Origin: Deltaproteobacteria bacterium
GTDB taxonomy: Bacteria > Desulfobacterota > Desulfobacteria > Desulfobacterales > SpSt-501
Assembly: GCA_016219005.1 (NCBI GenBank)
Contig: JACRCN010000009.1
Location: forward strand, 52,641-116,640
Direction of reading: 5' to 3'
DNA length: 64,000 nt
Shown in pieces: positions 18,958-27,032 of this stretch. The position numbers and the translations under genes were made by a program. The number at the start of each line of letters is the position of its first letter. The stretch's first letter is position 1. The notes under the pieces are model-generated. The model searched no databases and was not told where the DNA came from. It was given only the letters and a program-made list of their open reading frames with translations.

Positions 18958-19866
18958 ATGGAAAAAATTTTGTCCAAGAACGATCTTAAAGGCATCATGC
19001 CCGCGATAGTAACCCCCACAGATGCCAAAGGAAAATTCAAGCAAGGTGAAACCAAGAACCTTTTGAATCATTTGATCCGCGCCGGGGTTTCCGGAATCGT
19101 GCCTATGGGAGGTACCGGCGAATTCACGAACATGCCGCCCAAGGAAAGAGTAAAGTTTGTTGAATTCGTCGCCAAAGAGGTTGGCGGAAAGCTGCCGGTT
19201 ATACCTGGAATCCTTTCGCCTGGGTTCCATGAATCCGTTGAAATTGGAATTGATTTCAAAAAGGCCGGTGCAGACGCCCTGATGCTGCTGACGCCATTTT
19301 ATGTGAAACCGACCCAGGAAGGGATTATTAAATATTTTCTGTCGTTTATGGACAAAGTGAAAATACCTGTTGTGCTGTATGATATACCGTATCGAACAAT
19401 GACCTTCACCGATCCTACCACTGTCAGGAAAATCGCAGAGAAAAATGAACTGCTCATAGGAATGAAAGCCTGCAACCCGGATTTGGCTCATTTTGTTAGG
19501 CTTATGATGCAAGCGGGGGATCTGATTAGCATATTGAGCGGTGAAGAGTACCTCTTTATCGCGCATGTTCTTCTCGGCGCTAAAGGAGGTATTCTGGCCA
19601 CCTGCAATCTTTTTCCGAATGAATGGATCAAGATGTATAATTTCCTGCAGAAAAGGGACACGGATTCCGCCAAGAGAATACTGTTTTCGCTTGTTCCTAT
19701 GATAGATGCAGCATTCAGCGAGATAAACCCTGGACCGCTTAAAGCCGCTATGACTCTTGCGGGATTTAATGTTGGCCCGGTTCTGTCCCCTTTGGTTGCG
19801 CCCCAGAGCAGCACGGTTGAAAGACTACTGGCCTCCATGAAAGCTCTGAAGAAGGCTTCCAAGTGA
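18958..19866 (+). CDS. DapA-superfamily aldolase/lyase, paralogue 1
   Basis: This 302-residue TIM-barrel protein has the catalytic set of the DHDPS/N-acetylneuraminate lyase superfamily. The pyruvate-binding motif at 51-55 reads GGTGE instead of GTTGE, so one Thr of the proton relay is Gly. Tyr141 ('LYDIP') and the Schiff-base Lys170 ('GMKAC') are in place. These enzymes form or cleave a bond to pyruvate or a 2-oxoacid through a lysine imine. The Shine-Dalgarno GGGAGG fixes the start. With paralogue 2 encoded two genes downstream it probably acts in a catabolic route, not in lysine synthesis. Confidence 0.9.
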   Translation: MEKILSKNDLKGIMPAIVTPTDAKGKFKQGETKNLLNHLIRAGVSGIVPMGGTGEFTNMPPKERVKFVEFVAKEVGGKLPVIPGILSPGFHESVEIGIDFKKAGADALMLLTPFYVKPTQEGIIKYFLSFMDKVKIPVVLYDIPYRTMTFTDPTTVRKIAEKNELLIGMKACNPDLAHFVRLMMQAGDLISILSGEEYLFIAHVLLGAKGGILATCNLFPNEWIKMYNFLQKRDTDSAKRILFSLVPMIDAAFSEINPGPLKAAMTLAGFNVGPVLSPLVAPQSSTVERLLASMKALKKASK

Positions 19867-19911
19867 TTACGAAGCAGACTACCAATTTAATGTGCGCCAG
19901 TTAAGATCCCG

Positions 19912-19944
19912 AAAAGGACCATTTTGTTTGGACCTTTTTAATTT
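19912..19944 (+). terminator. Hairpin with T-run between DapA-like and ProC-like genes
   Basis: AAAAGGACC (19912-19920) and GGACCTTTT (19930-19938) pair with one internal mismatch around a nine-base loop, then T-rich sequence follows. It could terminate or attenuate before the ProC-like gene. Confidence 0.45.
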
Positions 19945-19980
19945 AATTTTCATATCGCCTTCGCGTACATGGAGCTACAA

Positions 19981-20790
19981 ATGTTCTGTCAATTTACACC
20001 TCTGGGCTTCATTGGAGCGGGTTATTTTGCAGAACTGATCATCACGAAGCTGGTTCAAACTAACACAGTCGACAGGAAAGACATAATTGTCGGGGTCCGG
20101 CGCAAAACGAGAGCCGAGGAAATAAAAGCCAAATACGGGGTCGAAGCCTTCTGGAATGACAACACCGCAGTGTGCAATAAGTGTAACAGTATTATTTTGG
20201 CCGTAAGGCCGAATCAGGTCACCGCGGCAAGCCAAACAATAAGGCTCGTAGCGATTGCAGACAAATTGCTGATCAGCATCGTCGGGGCAGTGAAAATCCA
20301 ATCATTGAAAGAACTCTTCCGCACTCATAGAATCTTCCGTGTCAACCCGAATCCTCAGATTCAATCCGGAACCGGTTTAACCGCATACTCTAACTATCCG
20401 GATGCGCTCGAGTCCGAAATTCAGTGGGTAAAGCACCTGTTCAGCTGCATGAGCGAAACCACGCACTTGGATGAAGATCAATTGAACTATATATCGGTTC
20501 TATCTGGCATCACTCATACGCTGTACTACATAGAGTGTCTAATGGATGCCGCCCATTACTTGGGATTGAACGAGGAAACAGCCAAAAAATTCATCATCGC
20601 GAGTTTAGAAGGTTCACTTGAACTATTCAAGACATCCCCTGAGAAGCCCGGGCAGCTCATCCGAAAAGCGGCAACCCCGGGAGGCATCGGTGCAGAAAAG
20701 CTTTACGTATTAGACAAACTTGGTTTTAAAAACTCTGTTATAGAGTCGATGAAGTCCGCACTTGAGAAGGCCAACCAGCTTGGTACGTAA
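19981..20790 (+). CDS. ProC-like pyrroline-carboxylate reductase
   Basis: The ATG at 19981 is preferred because GGAGC lies six bases before it; an in-frame ATG at 19969 has none. The 269-residue product starts with an NAD(P)-binding motif 'GFIGAGYFAEL' (residues ~8-18). It ends with the ProC dimerisation region, including 'KAATPGGIGAEKLYVLDKLGF', the counterpart of the family's 'SPGGTT' signature. ProC enzymes reduce cyclic imino acids such as 1-pyrroline-5-carboxylate to proline. The changed signature and catabolic neighbourhood suggest a different imine or a related oxidoreductase role. Placement between two DapA-like lyases is unusual. Confidence 0.85.
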   Translation: MFCQFTPLGFIGAGYFAELIITKLVQTNTVDRKDIIVGVRRKTRAEEIKAKYGVEAFWNDNTAVCNKCNSIILAVRPNQVTAASQTIRLVAIADKLLISIVGAVKIQSLKELFRTHRIFRVNPNPQIQSGTGLTAYSNYPDALESEIQWVKHLFSCMSETTHLDEDQLNYISVLSGITHTLYYIECLMDAAHYLGLNEETAKKFIIASLEGSLELFKTSPEKPGQLIRKAATPGGIGAEKLYVLDKLGFKNSVIESMKSALEKANQLGT

Positions 20791-20802
20791 AAGGAGAAAC
20801 AT

Positions 20803-21735
20803 ATGCTAGATAAGGAAAGGATCAAGGCCCGACTGAAGGGGGTTTCGGTCCCGGTGATCACCCCAATGTTGAGCCAAGGTCAGGTTGATTACAGCGGGTT
20901 GGAGAAGAACTTGGATTATTTGATTCAATCGGGATTACAGGAAGGCAATGGTTTTCTTTTGATATTAGGTACCACCGGAGAGTTCTCGAGTTTGAGCAGG
21001 GAAGAGTTGCGAGCAGTGGCCAAAGTCGGGGTGGACGCTTGCAAAGGCAGGGTGCCGGTGGTCATTGGGTCTAACCACAGCAATATTCGGGAGGTGATAG
21101 AATTCAATAACTACGTCGGATCCCTCGGTGCCGATGCGGTTCTGATAAGACCCGTGTACTACTGGGGAATACCCACAGAAGAGATGGTCTTAAATCATTA
21201 CAATGAAATTGAGAAGAATACAGATATAGGAATTGTCATATACAATCGTTGTCTAACGACTGTCGTGGACTTACCCATAGACACTTTGAAAAAACTAGCT
21301 GAATTTAGTAAGGTCGTCGCATTAAAGGATGGAACCCACCAACTCAGCAAATTCAACAAAACAATCAAAGCGCTTTCAGGCAAAATATCGTGCATCAATG
21401 GTTGGGGAGAGCTATATGAACCGTATACATTGCTTATGGGTTCAGATGGCTTTCTTTCAGTAGCCGCAAACTTTTTGCCCCGGATATCGCTTAAGCTATA
21501 TACATTTACCAAGATTGGGAATTTCCAAGAGGCGGAAAAAATTCATTTGGCGTTAGCACCCCTGCTGGATGCACTATTTTCCGGAAGCTATGGCCAGTTT
21601 GTTGAACTTGCAAAATACGGAATGGAGCTACGAGGCCTTTCCGGAGGCCCGGTGAGGACCCCACTTCCTAAGGCCAGCGAGCAACAAAAATCGGCCATCA
21701 AAAGCAGTTTCCTAAAAATCAAAGACATGAAATAG
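20803..21735 (+). CDS. DapA-superfamily aldolase/lyase, paralogue 2
   Basis: This 310-residue protein has the full superfamily motif GTTGE (residues 56-60), Tyr147 ('IYNRC', lacking the usual Pro) and the Schiff-base Lys175 ('ALKDG'). It differs strongly from paralogue 1, so the two probably act on different intermediates, not as isozymes. The Shine-Dalgarno AAGGAG precedes the ATG, and only 12 bases separate it from the ProC-like gene. Possible activities include oxo-acid aldolase or dehydratase. I cannot choose among them. Confidence 0.9.
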   Translation: MLDKERIKARLKGVSVPVITPMLSQGQVDYSGLEKNLDYLIQSGLQEGNGFLLILGTTGEFSSLSREELRAVAKVGVDACKGRVPVVIGSNHSNIREVIEFNNYVGSLGADAVLIRPVYYWGIPTEEMVLNHYNEIEKNTDIGIVIYNRCLTTVVDLPIDTLKKLAEFSKVVALKDGTHQLSKFNKTIKALSGKISCINGWGELYEPYTLLMGSDGFLSVAANFLPRISLKLYTFTKIGNFQEAEKIHLALAPLLDALFSGSYGQFVELAKYGMELRGLSGGPVRTPLPKASEQQKSAIKSSFLKIKDMK

Positions 21736-21757
21736 ATTGCATCACGAGGACTATTTT

Positions 21758-23050
21758 ATGGGAATTTATGCAAATGGTAAAGAGTGGAATTGCAGCCTTC
21801 CAGAACTGGTTCCGATGGAACAGGAACTGCATGATTCTACTGTGATAGCAAACCCGCGAGAAAAAGCCCGCGATGAAATTCATTCCAAAATAGTTCGATC
21901 AGAATTGTTTAAGCCAGGAAATCGAGTTGCCATCACCGTGGGTAGCCGAGGCATCGGCAGCATAAGCGAGATAGTGGCGGGGGTTGTAGATGCCGTTAAA
22001 AAAGTCGGGTGCACACCATTCATCGTTCCTGCGATGGGCAGTCACGGTGGAGAGGATGCAAGAGAAAAAGCCCAGATATTGGCACATTTGGGGATCAAGG
22101 AAGATCGAGTCGGGGCGCCCATCTCGCTTTGCTCAGACATCGCTCTGGCGGGAACTACAAAAGACGGCGTACCTATTTATTGCCAAAAAGAAGCCTACGA
22201 AGCCGACGCAATTATTCTTTTGAACAGGATCAAAACTCATACCGACTTCAGGTCGGAAATTGAAAGTGGACTTGTTAAGATCGCCTGCGTCGGGTTAGGG
22301 AGCTATTTGGGCGCCCAATGGGTTCATGCCATGGGGTATGAAAAATTGGCACAAAGGGTTAGAGCAGCAGGGGAAGGCGCCATTAGAATGCTAAATATTC
22401 CAGTGGCGCTTGCCATTATAGAGGGCCATTCAGGAAAGCCCGCCGTCTTAAAGGCATTAGCGATAGATGAGATTGTATCAGGAGAGAAGCAATTACTTGA
22501 TAAGGTAAGAACTCATATAGCAAGGTTGCCGGTGGACTGTCTTGATCTTTTGGTGGTGTATGAAATGGGTAAGGACATCAGTGGCCTGGGGTTGGATTCT
22601 TTCGTAACGGGCAGATACCCGTCAGGCAAGAATCCTTCACCGAACGAAGGGCCAGACATTTATCGCATAGCTGTTTTAAATCTAACAGAAGCCTCTGAGG
22701 GGAATGCTTCCGGAATTGGTTTATGTGATGTAACAACCCAAAAACTATATGATAAGATTAATTTCTCATTGATGTACGGAAATGTCATCACATCACGAGG
22801 GTCGGCATCAGCTAAAATCCCATATATTATGAGATCGGATCGTGAAGCAATATCTGTCGGATTGTTGACCTGTTATACACCATTAGTCGATGCTAAATTG
22901 ATGCTGATCAAGAATACGTTACAGCTTCAAACATTTTTCGTTTCCAGGCCGCTTGTCCACTTGTGCAAGGAAGCTGGAGCAAAGGTCGTAGGTTCACCTG
23001 TAGAGATTACCTTCGATCGCGAGGGAAATCTTCTAACACCCTCGTTCTAA
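21758..23050 (+). CDS. LarA-like nickel-pincer-dependent isomerase homologue
   Basis: The ATG at 21758 follows ACGAGGA; an upstream in-frame TTG at 21737 is less likely. The 430-residue product belongs to the LarA/DUF2088 group. It shows 'MGSHGG' (~residue 95), an 'RIKTHTDF' histidine (~163), then a Lys ('GLVK') and a His ('WVH') sixteen residues apart. That spacing equals Lys184 and His200 of lactate racemase, which anchor the nickel-pincer nucleotide. LarA relatives racemise or epimerise 2-hydroxyacids. The cofactor genes larB, larC and larE are not in this window. Function as a racemase is therefore inferred from the residue pattern only. Confidence 0.83.
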   Translation: MGIYANGKEWNCSLPELVPMEQELHDSTVIANPREKARDEIHSKIVRSELFKPGNRVAITVGSRGIGSISEIVAGVVDAVKKVGCTPFIVPAMGSHGGEDAREKAQILAHLGIKEDRVGAPISLCSDIALAGTTKDGVPIYCQKEAYEADAIILLNRIKTHTDFRSEIESGLVKIACVGLGSYLGAQWVHAMGYEKLAQRVRAAGEGAIRMLNIPVALAIIEGHSGKPAVLKALAIDEIVSGEKQLLDKVRTHIARLPVDCLDLLVVYEMGKDISGLGLDSFVTGRYPSGKNPSPNEGPDIYRIAVLNLTEASEGNASGIGLCDVTTQKLYDKINFSLMYGNVITSRGSASAKIPYIMRSDREAISVGLLTCYTPLVDAKLMLIKNTLQLQTFFVSRPLVHLCKEAGAKVVGSPVEITFDREGNLLTPSF

Positions 23051-23053
23051 TAC

Positions 23054-23078
23054 TTGGTTGTAAAAGATAAACAACCAA
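23054..23078. promoter_or_regulatory. Perfect inverted repeat after the LarA-like gene
   Basis: TTGGTTGT (23054-23061) and ACAACCAA (23071-23078) are perfect eight-base arms around nine bases, starting four bases after the stop codon. No T-run follows, so it may be an operator for the GntR gene or an RNA-stabilising hairpin, not a terminator. Confidence 0.4.
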
Positions 23079-23185
23079 TGGTGATCGAGCAGGCGACGAT
23101 TATAAAGGCTGAGCCTGCGTGATGATACAGCGATTACTCCATTTAGGGAAAGTTTGGAAACTGCTCTATATCCGAGGAGGTCTGT

Positions 23186-23893
23186 TTGACAAAAGATAGA
23201 CGCCCTAAAATTAGTGACGGCCAATCGGACATGACCCATGCCGCCTATGAAGCCATCCGTCAATTGATGTTTCACAATGAAATAGTCCCCGGCCAGAAGA
23301 TTTCCTATCGAGATCTTTCCGAGCGACTAGGGATGAGCACCACCCCCATCATTCAAGCCCTCAAGTTCCTCGAGTTCCAAAACCTCGTCCGCCACGAACC
23401 CAACCGTGGCTACTACACCGAGCCGATCGACATGCATGAAGTCGAGGAAATCTACGCGGCCCGCGAACTTATCGAGGTTTCTCTTTTACCAGAAACGATC
23501 AGACGCATCGACCAGGAAGCGATTTTGAAGCTACAGGCCGCTTTCAAATCCTATTCCGCCGCCGCATCCGGAAAATCGTTCACCCGCCGACTGGCGCTGC
23601 ACAAGGAGTTCCATCTGACTCTCGCTAGCCTCTCCGGCTCCCGAGTCCAGATTCAGATCCTTCGCTCTCTCTTCGATCTGCTGTATCTGAAGTTCGGCGG
23701 TAGTATCGTATTCAGCCATTACACGCGCGACAATGAAAACCTGCTTCTGCACCAGCACATTTCAGAGGCCGTGGTGGGCCGAAACCTCACCAGAGCTCAG
23801 GACCTTCTGAGAAGAGACATCAGGGAAACGCGCGAGCAGGTTCTTTCGGATCTGGGACAGCTCATTGCCGACAAGACAACGGCTGTTTTTTGA
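23186..23893 (+). CDS. GntR-family transcriptional regulator (FadR/FCD subfamily)
   Basis: A TTG start is chosen because GAGGAGG sits five bases upstream. The 235-residue product has an N-terminal winged helix ('YRDLSERLGMSTTPIIQALKFL', residues ~46-67) and an all-helical FCD ligand domain (~90-225) with acidic and histidine residues that often bind a metal and a carboxylate. FCD regulators typically repress genes for organic acid use and release DNA when the acid binds. It follows the TRAP/DapA/LarA genes and precedes the dehydrogenase. Base composition returns toward GC-rich inside this gene. Confidence 0.92.
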   Translation: MTKDRRPKISDGQSDMTHAAYEAIRQLMFHNEIVPGQKISYRDLSERLGMSTTPIIQALKFLEFQNLVRHEPNRGYYTEPIDMHEVEEIYAARELIEVSLLPETIRRIDQEAILKLQAAFKSYSAAASGKSFTRRLALHKEFHLTLASLSGSRVQIQILRSLFDLLYLKFGGSIVFSHYTRDNENLLLHQHISEAVVGRNLTRAQDLLRRDIRETREQVLSDLGQLIADKTTAVF

Positions 23894-23963
23894 AAGCAGA
23901 ACATCGAACCCATTATGCGCGCGTTTACTGTCGACCAGGAGAGTGGATTTAAAGGAGGTTTTG

Positions 23964-25004
23964 ATGAAAGCTGCGCAAATCGTGGCCCCTAGAAAAGTGA
24001 AAATCGTAGATATCGAAGAGCCAGACCTGAAAAATGACGAACCTGGCATGCTCAAAGTTAGAATTGAGCGGGCGTGTCTGTGCGGGTCGGACTCGCCCTG
24101 GTTCGCCTACGATCACAGGGCCTCGGAAAACACCATTCCTACCCGCTGGACGAAACGCTCGGGAGTCTCCGACGGCTCGCCCGTATATCCTCTGAAGCCC
24201 GGTGTGGCCATTCATGAGTGCCTGGGAACAGTTGTTAAGTCGACGTCGGCCCGGTTCGAAAAGGGAGACCTGGTCATGGCCATGCCGAACGGGCAGGCGG
24301 GACTGTGCGAATATATCTGCTTTTCCGACCGGCAGGCAGTATCCCTTCCCCGGGATGCCGTCCCCTTGGAGGAAATCTTAATGACGCAGCCTCTTGGAAC
24401 GGTGATCTGGGCCTGCAAAAAACTGGGCTGTCTCATAGACATGGATACAGCCATTGTTGGCGCCGGACCGATGGGACTGCTTATAACTCACATGCTCAGC
24501 AATTTGGGCGCAAAGACGGTCATCTCGATGGACAAACTCGATTACCGGCTCGAGGCCGCGCGCAAGATGCGGGCCTCTCATATCGTGAATGTGGACAGGC
24601 ACGATCCGGTGCAGACGGTCCGTGAGATCACGGGCGGCAAAATGGCGGACGTCGTTTTCGAGGCGGTCGGCCATAAAGATCTGGATTTCAAGTTCTGTTT
24701 AAATTTCCTTCATCCGCTGGGGACCCTCGTAGCCTTCGGCATGCCGGACAGAGAAATCTGCACGGATTTCCCGATATGGGATCTCCTCACCAGAAATTTG
24801 ACTCTGATCGGCTCCGAGGGCCCGGACCCGATTCCTAATTATTCGCTGGCCAGGGACATGATCGCACAAGGCAGAATCGATGTATCCCCGATCATCAGCC
24901 ATGTTCTGCCATTTCATGAGATCCAGAGGGCGTATGATCTTTTTGTAAACCGCGAAGACGGAGCAATAAAGGTTGTTTTGGATTACGATACGCTGCGAGC
25001 CTGA
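23964..25004 (+). CDS. Zinc-type medium-chain alcohol dehydrogenase
   Basis: The ATG at 23964 has AAAGGAGG before it; upstream in-frame codons overlap the regulator region and are rejected. The 346-residue product has the catalytic zinc residues Cys40 ('CGSD') and His84-Glu85 ('IHE'), and a Rossmann motif 'VGAGPMGLL' near residue 175. The four-cysteine structural zinc lobe is absent, as in several polyol or threonine dehydrogenase relatives. It should oxidise a hydroxyl group of the pathway substrate with NAD(P). Substrate unknown. It is the last gene of the apparent cluster. Confidence 0.9.
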   Translation: MKAAQIVAPRKVKIVDIEEPDLKNDEPGMLKVRIERACLCGSDSPWFAYDHRASENTIPTRWTKRSGVSDGSPVYPLKPGVAIHECLGTVVKSTSARFEKGDLVMAMPNGQAGLCEYICFSDRQAVSLPRDAVPLEEILMTQPLGTVIWACKKLGCLIDMDTAIVGAGPMGLLITHMLSNLGAKTVISMDKLDYRLEAARKMRASHIVNVDRHDPVQTVREITGGKMADVVFEAVGHKDLDFKFCLNFLHPLGTLVAFGMPDREICTDFPIWDLLTRNLTLIGSEGPDPIPNYSLARDMIAQGRIDVSPIISHVLPFHEIQRAYDLFVNREDGAIKVVLDYDTLRA

Positions 25005-25323
25005 ACTCGTTAGGCAAATTATTTATATTGGGTGAAAGTGTATTAAACCATTAGACGGCCCACAGCAGCGACACCGTCCTGAGCCAATGTATTCTTGTGA
25101 AGCCAGGACGCTCAACGATGCAAACTGGTAGGAGTGTTATTATTTCGTAACGTGAAAGCCGAAGATTGATCGTCGTTTCTATGCCCGCGGGGGATTAATC
25201 TCCTCTCGAGGGGTTTTCATTAACCTAGATTGCCAGCTAAAGGCCGAGTGAACGGCGTTGCGGAAAAATTATTCTCAGAGCCGTTGGACGAAGAGAGCGG
25301 ATATTCTCAATCAGGGTTATGGG
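25005..25323. other. Gene-free stretch between dehydrogenase and hybrid kinase
   Basis: The genes on either side converge here. I find no coding frame with start signals and no convincing terminator; a short GC stem before TTTT near 25,200 is too weak to call. Confidence 0.5.
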
Positions 25324-27030
25324 TCAGCCTTTTTGCAGCAACTCCTGAACCTTTGCTGAAAGCTCCGCCAAGCTGAACGGCTTGCATAGAAAGCCGTCGC
25401 AATTCTGGTTGAGAACCTCAGTCATTCTGCCGCTGGAGTCGAAGCCGCTCGAGATCAGCACCCGGGCATCGGGTCGCATCTCCTTGATATGCCGATAGAC
25501 CTCTTCCCCGCCCATGCCCGGCATGACCATATCGAGGAGGACCAGGTCCAGTTCGTGGGCCTTTTGCCGGAAGATCTCAATCGCTTCGCGGCCGCTGCCG
25601 GCGGGATGAACAGTGAAGCCGAGTTTGGCGAGCATTCTGGCGCTGGTCTCCAGCACTCTATGCTCATCGTCCACCACCAGAACGGACCCCTTCACCGCGG
25701 TGATTTCCCGCTGAACCTCTTGCGGTTCAACGGGCGCCTGATGAATAATAGCTGGAAAGTAGAGGCTGAAGGTTGTCCCCTGTCCGGGTTGGGAGGCAAC
25801 ATCGATGTATCCGCTGTGTCCCTTGATGATCCCGAAAACGGATGCCAACCCCAGGCCCGTTCCCCGCCCCAGTTCTTTGGTGGTGAAAAATGGATCGAAA
25901 ATCCGGTCCATAGTCTCAGCGCTCATCCCGACTCCGGAATCCGCTACCTGGAGTTCCACGTAATTTCCAGGCTCCGGTTGGAACTTGCCGGAGGGCATTG
26001 CGGCGTGGGGGGTGTTACGGGTTGTAAGCTGCAGTTCTCCGCCGTTCGGCATCGCATCGGAGGCATTGACAAAAAGATTAAGCAGCGCCTGCTCGATCTG
26101 GGATGGGTCGGCATTTACGGTGCAAAGGCCGGGGTGCAGATTCAGATGAACGTGTATGTTTTTGTGCGTCTGGCTGAAGGTCTCAGAAACCTCCGTCACC
26201 AGCTTGTTCAGCACGATCGGCTTGACTTGGTAAGGTTTGTTCCTGGCATAACCGAGCAGCTGCGAGGTCAGTTTGGAGCCCCCGCGGATCTGCTTCTCGG
26301 CCCTGGCCAAGTATTCATAGTGCGGGTGTGACGGATCGGTCTCGTGGAGCACCATTGAAAGATAGGCCAAGACGGCGGCCATGCGGTTGTTGAAGTCGTG
26401 GGCGATCCCGCCGGCAAAGGCCCCAAGGGCCTCCATTTTATTGGCGCGGACCAACTGCTGCTCGAGCCTCTTTTGGATCTCTTGCGAGCGCACACGCTCC
26501 GTGGCGTCCACGAAAAAATTTAGAATGGCGAGCTGCCCCCTCCAATCGATCCGAACTCCCGTAACTTCCACCCATCGCAATTCCGCTCTTTTCGTAAGCA
26601 CTCGAAAGCAGTAGGTTTCTGGAACAGCCTCCCCCTTGATTCGCTTAAGGTGGTGCTCCAGGACTATGGCCCGGTCTTCTGGATGAATGTAACCGAAAGG
26701 ATCCGCGTTTGACATCATCTCCGCTATGCTCTGGTCGAGCGCTGTCGCAACAGCCGCATTGGCGAAGACGATCTTTTGATCAACGGTCACCATCATGCCC
26801 ACGTTGAGGTTTTCAACCACGCTGCGATAGCGTCCCTCGGATTCCCGCAGGCGCTGCTCGATGTCTCTGAGCTCGGCGACCAGGCCGGACAACTGATACA
26901 TGTTCCGGAGATGACTTCTTCCGGTCTCTTTGGCGATATCGCGGTAGTAAGCGGCTTCCTGCCGCGCCTGCTCCAATTGGCGCGCCAGATCAGCGCTTGC
27001 AGCCGCCTGCGCAGAGGGTTTGAATTGCAT
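25324..27030 (-). CDS. Hybrid sensor histidine kinase: PAS, HisKA, HATPase, receiver
   Basis: The start at 27030 has GGGAG upstream and lies two bases after the stop of the FIST gene. Domains in order: a coiled-coil start (~1-65), a PAS domain (~70-190), a HisKA H-box 'GGIAHDFNN' (~215), and an ATPase domain with N-box 'LLNLFVNASDAM' (~320), 'VADSGVGM' and 'GTGLGLASVFGIIKG'. A C-terminal receiver follows (~440-565) with phospho-Asp in 'LVLLDMVMPGMGG' and the conserved Lys in 'CKPF'. There is no membrane segment, so it is cytoplasmic. With the FIST protein it forms a likely sensing pair. No output regulator is adjacent. Confidence 0.93.
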   Translation of the reverse strand: MQFKPSAQAAASADLARQLEQARQEAAYYRDIAKETGRSHLRNMYQLSGLVAELRDIEQRLRESEGRYRSVVENLNVGMMVTVDQKIVFANAAVATALDQSIAEMMSNADPFGYIHPEDRAIVLEHHLKRIKGEAVPETYCFRVLTKRAELRWVEVTGVRIDWRGQLAILNFFVDATERVRSQEIQKRLEQQLVRANKMEALGAFAGGIAHDFNNRMAAVLAYLSMVLHETDPSHPHYEYLARAEKQIRGGSKLTSQLLGYARNKPYQVKPIVLNKLVTEVSETFSQTHKNIHVHLNLHPGLCTVNADPSQIEQALLNLFVNASDAMPNGGELQLTTRNTPHAAMPSGKFQPEPGNYVELQVADSGVGMSAETMDRIFDPFFTTKELGRGTGLGLASVFGIIKGHSGYIDVASQPGQGTTFSLYFPAIIHQAPVEPQEVQREITAVKGSVLVVDDEHRVLETSARMLAKLGFTVHPAGSGREAIEIFRQKAHELDLVLLDMVMPGMGGEEVYRHIKEMRPDARVLISSGFDSSGRMTEVLNQNCDGFLCKPFSLAELSAKVQELLQKG

Positions 27031-27032
27031 GC

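Noticed and set aside
18958..21735. Reading the DapA-like genes as lysine biosynthesis
   Set aside because: Two divergent copies with changed motifs inside a transporter-led catabolic cluster do not fit a housekeeping dapA, and no dapB is present.
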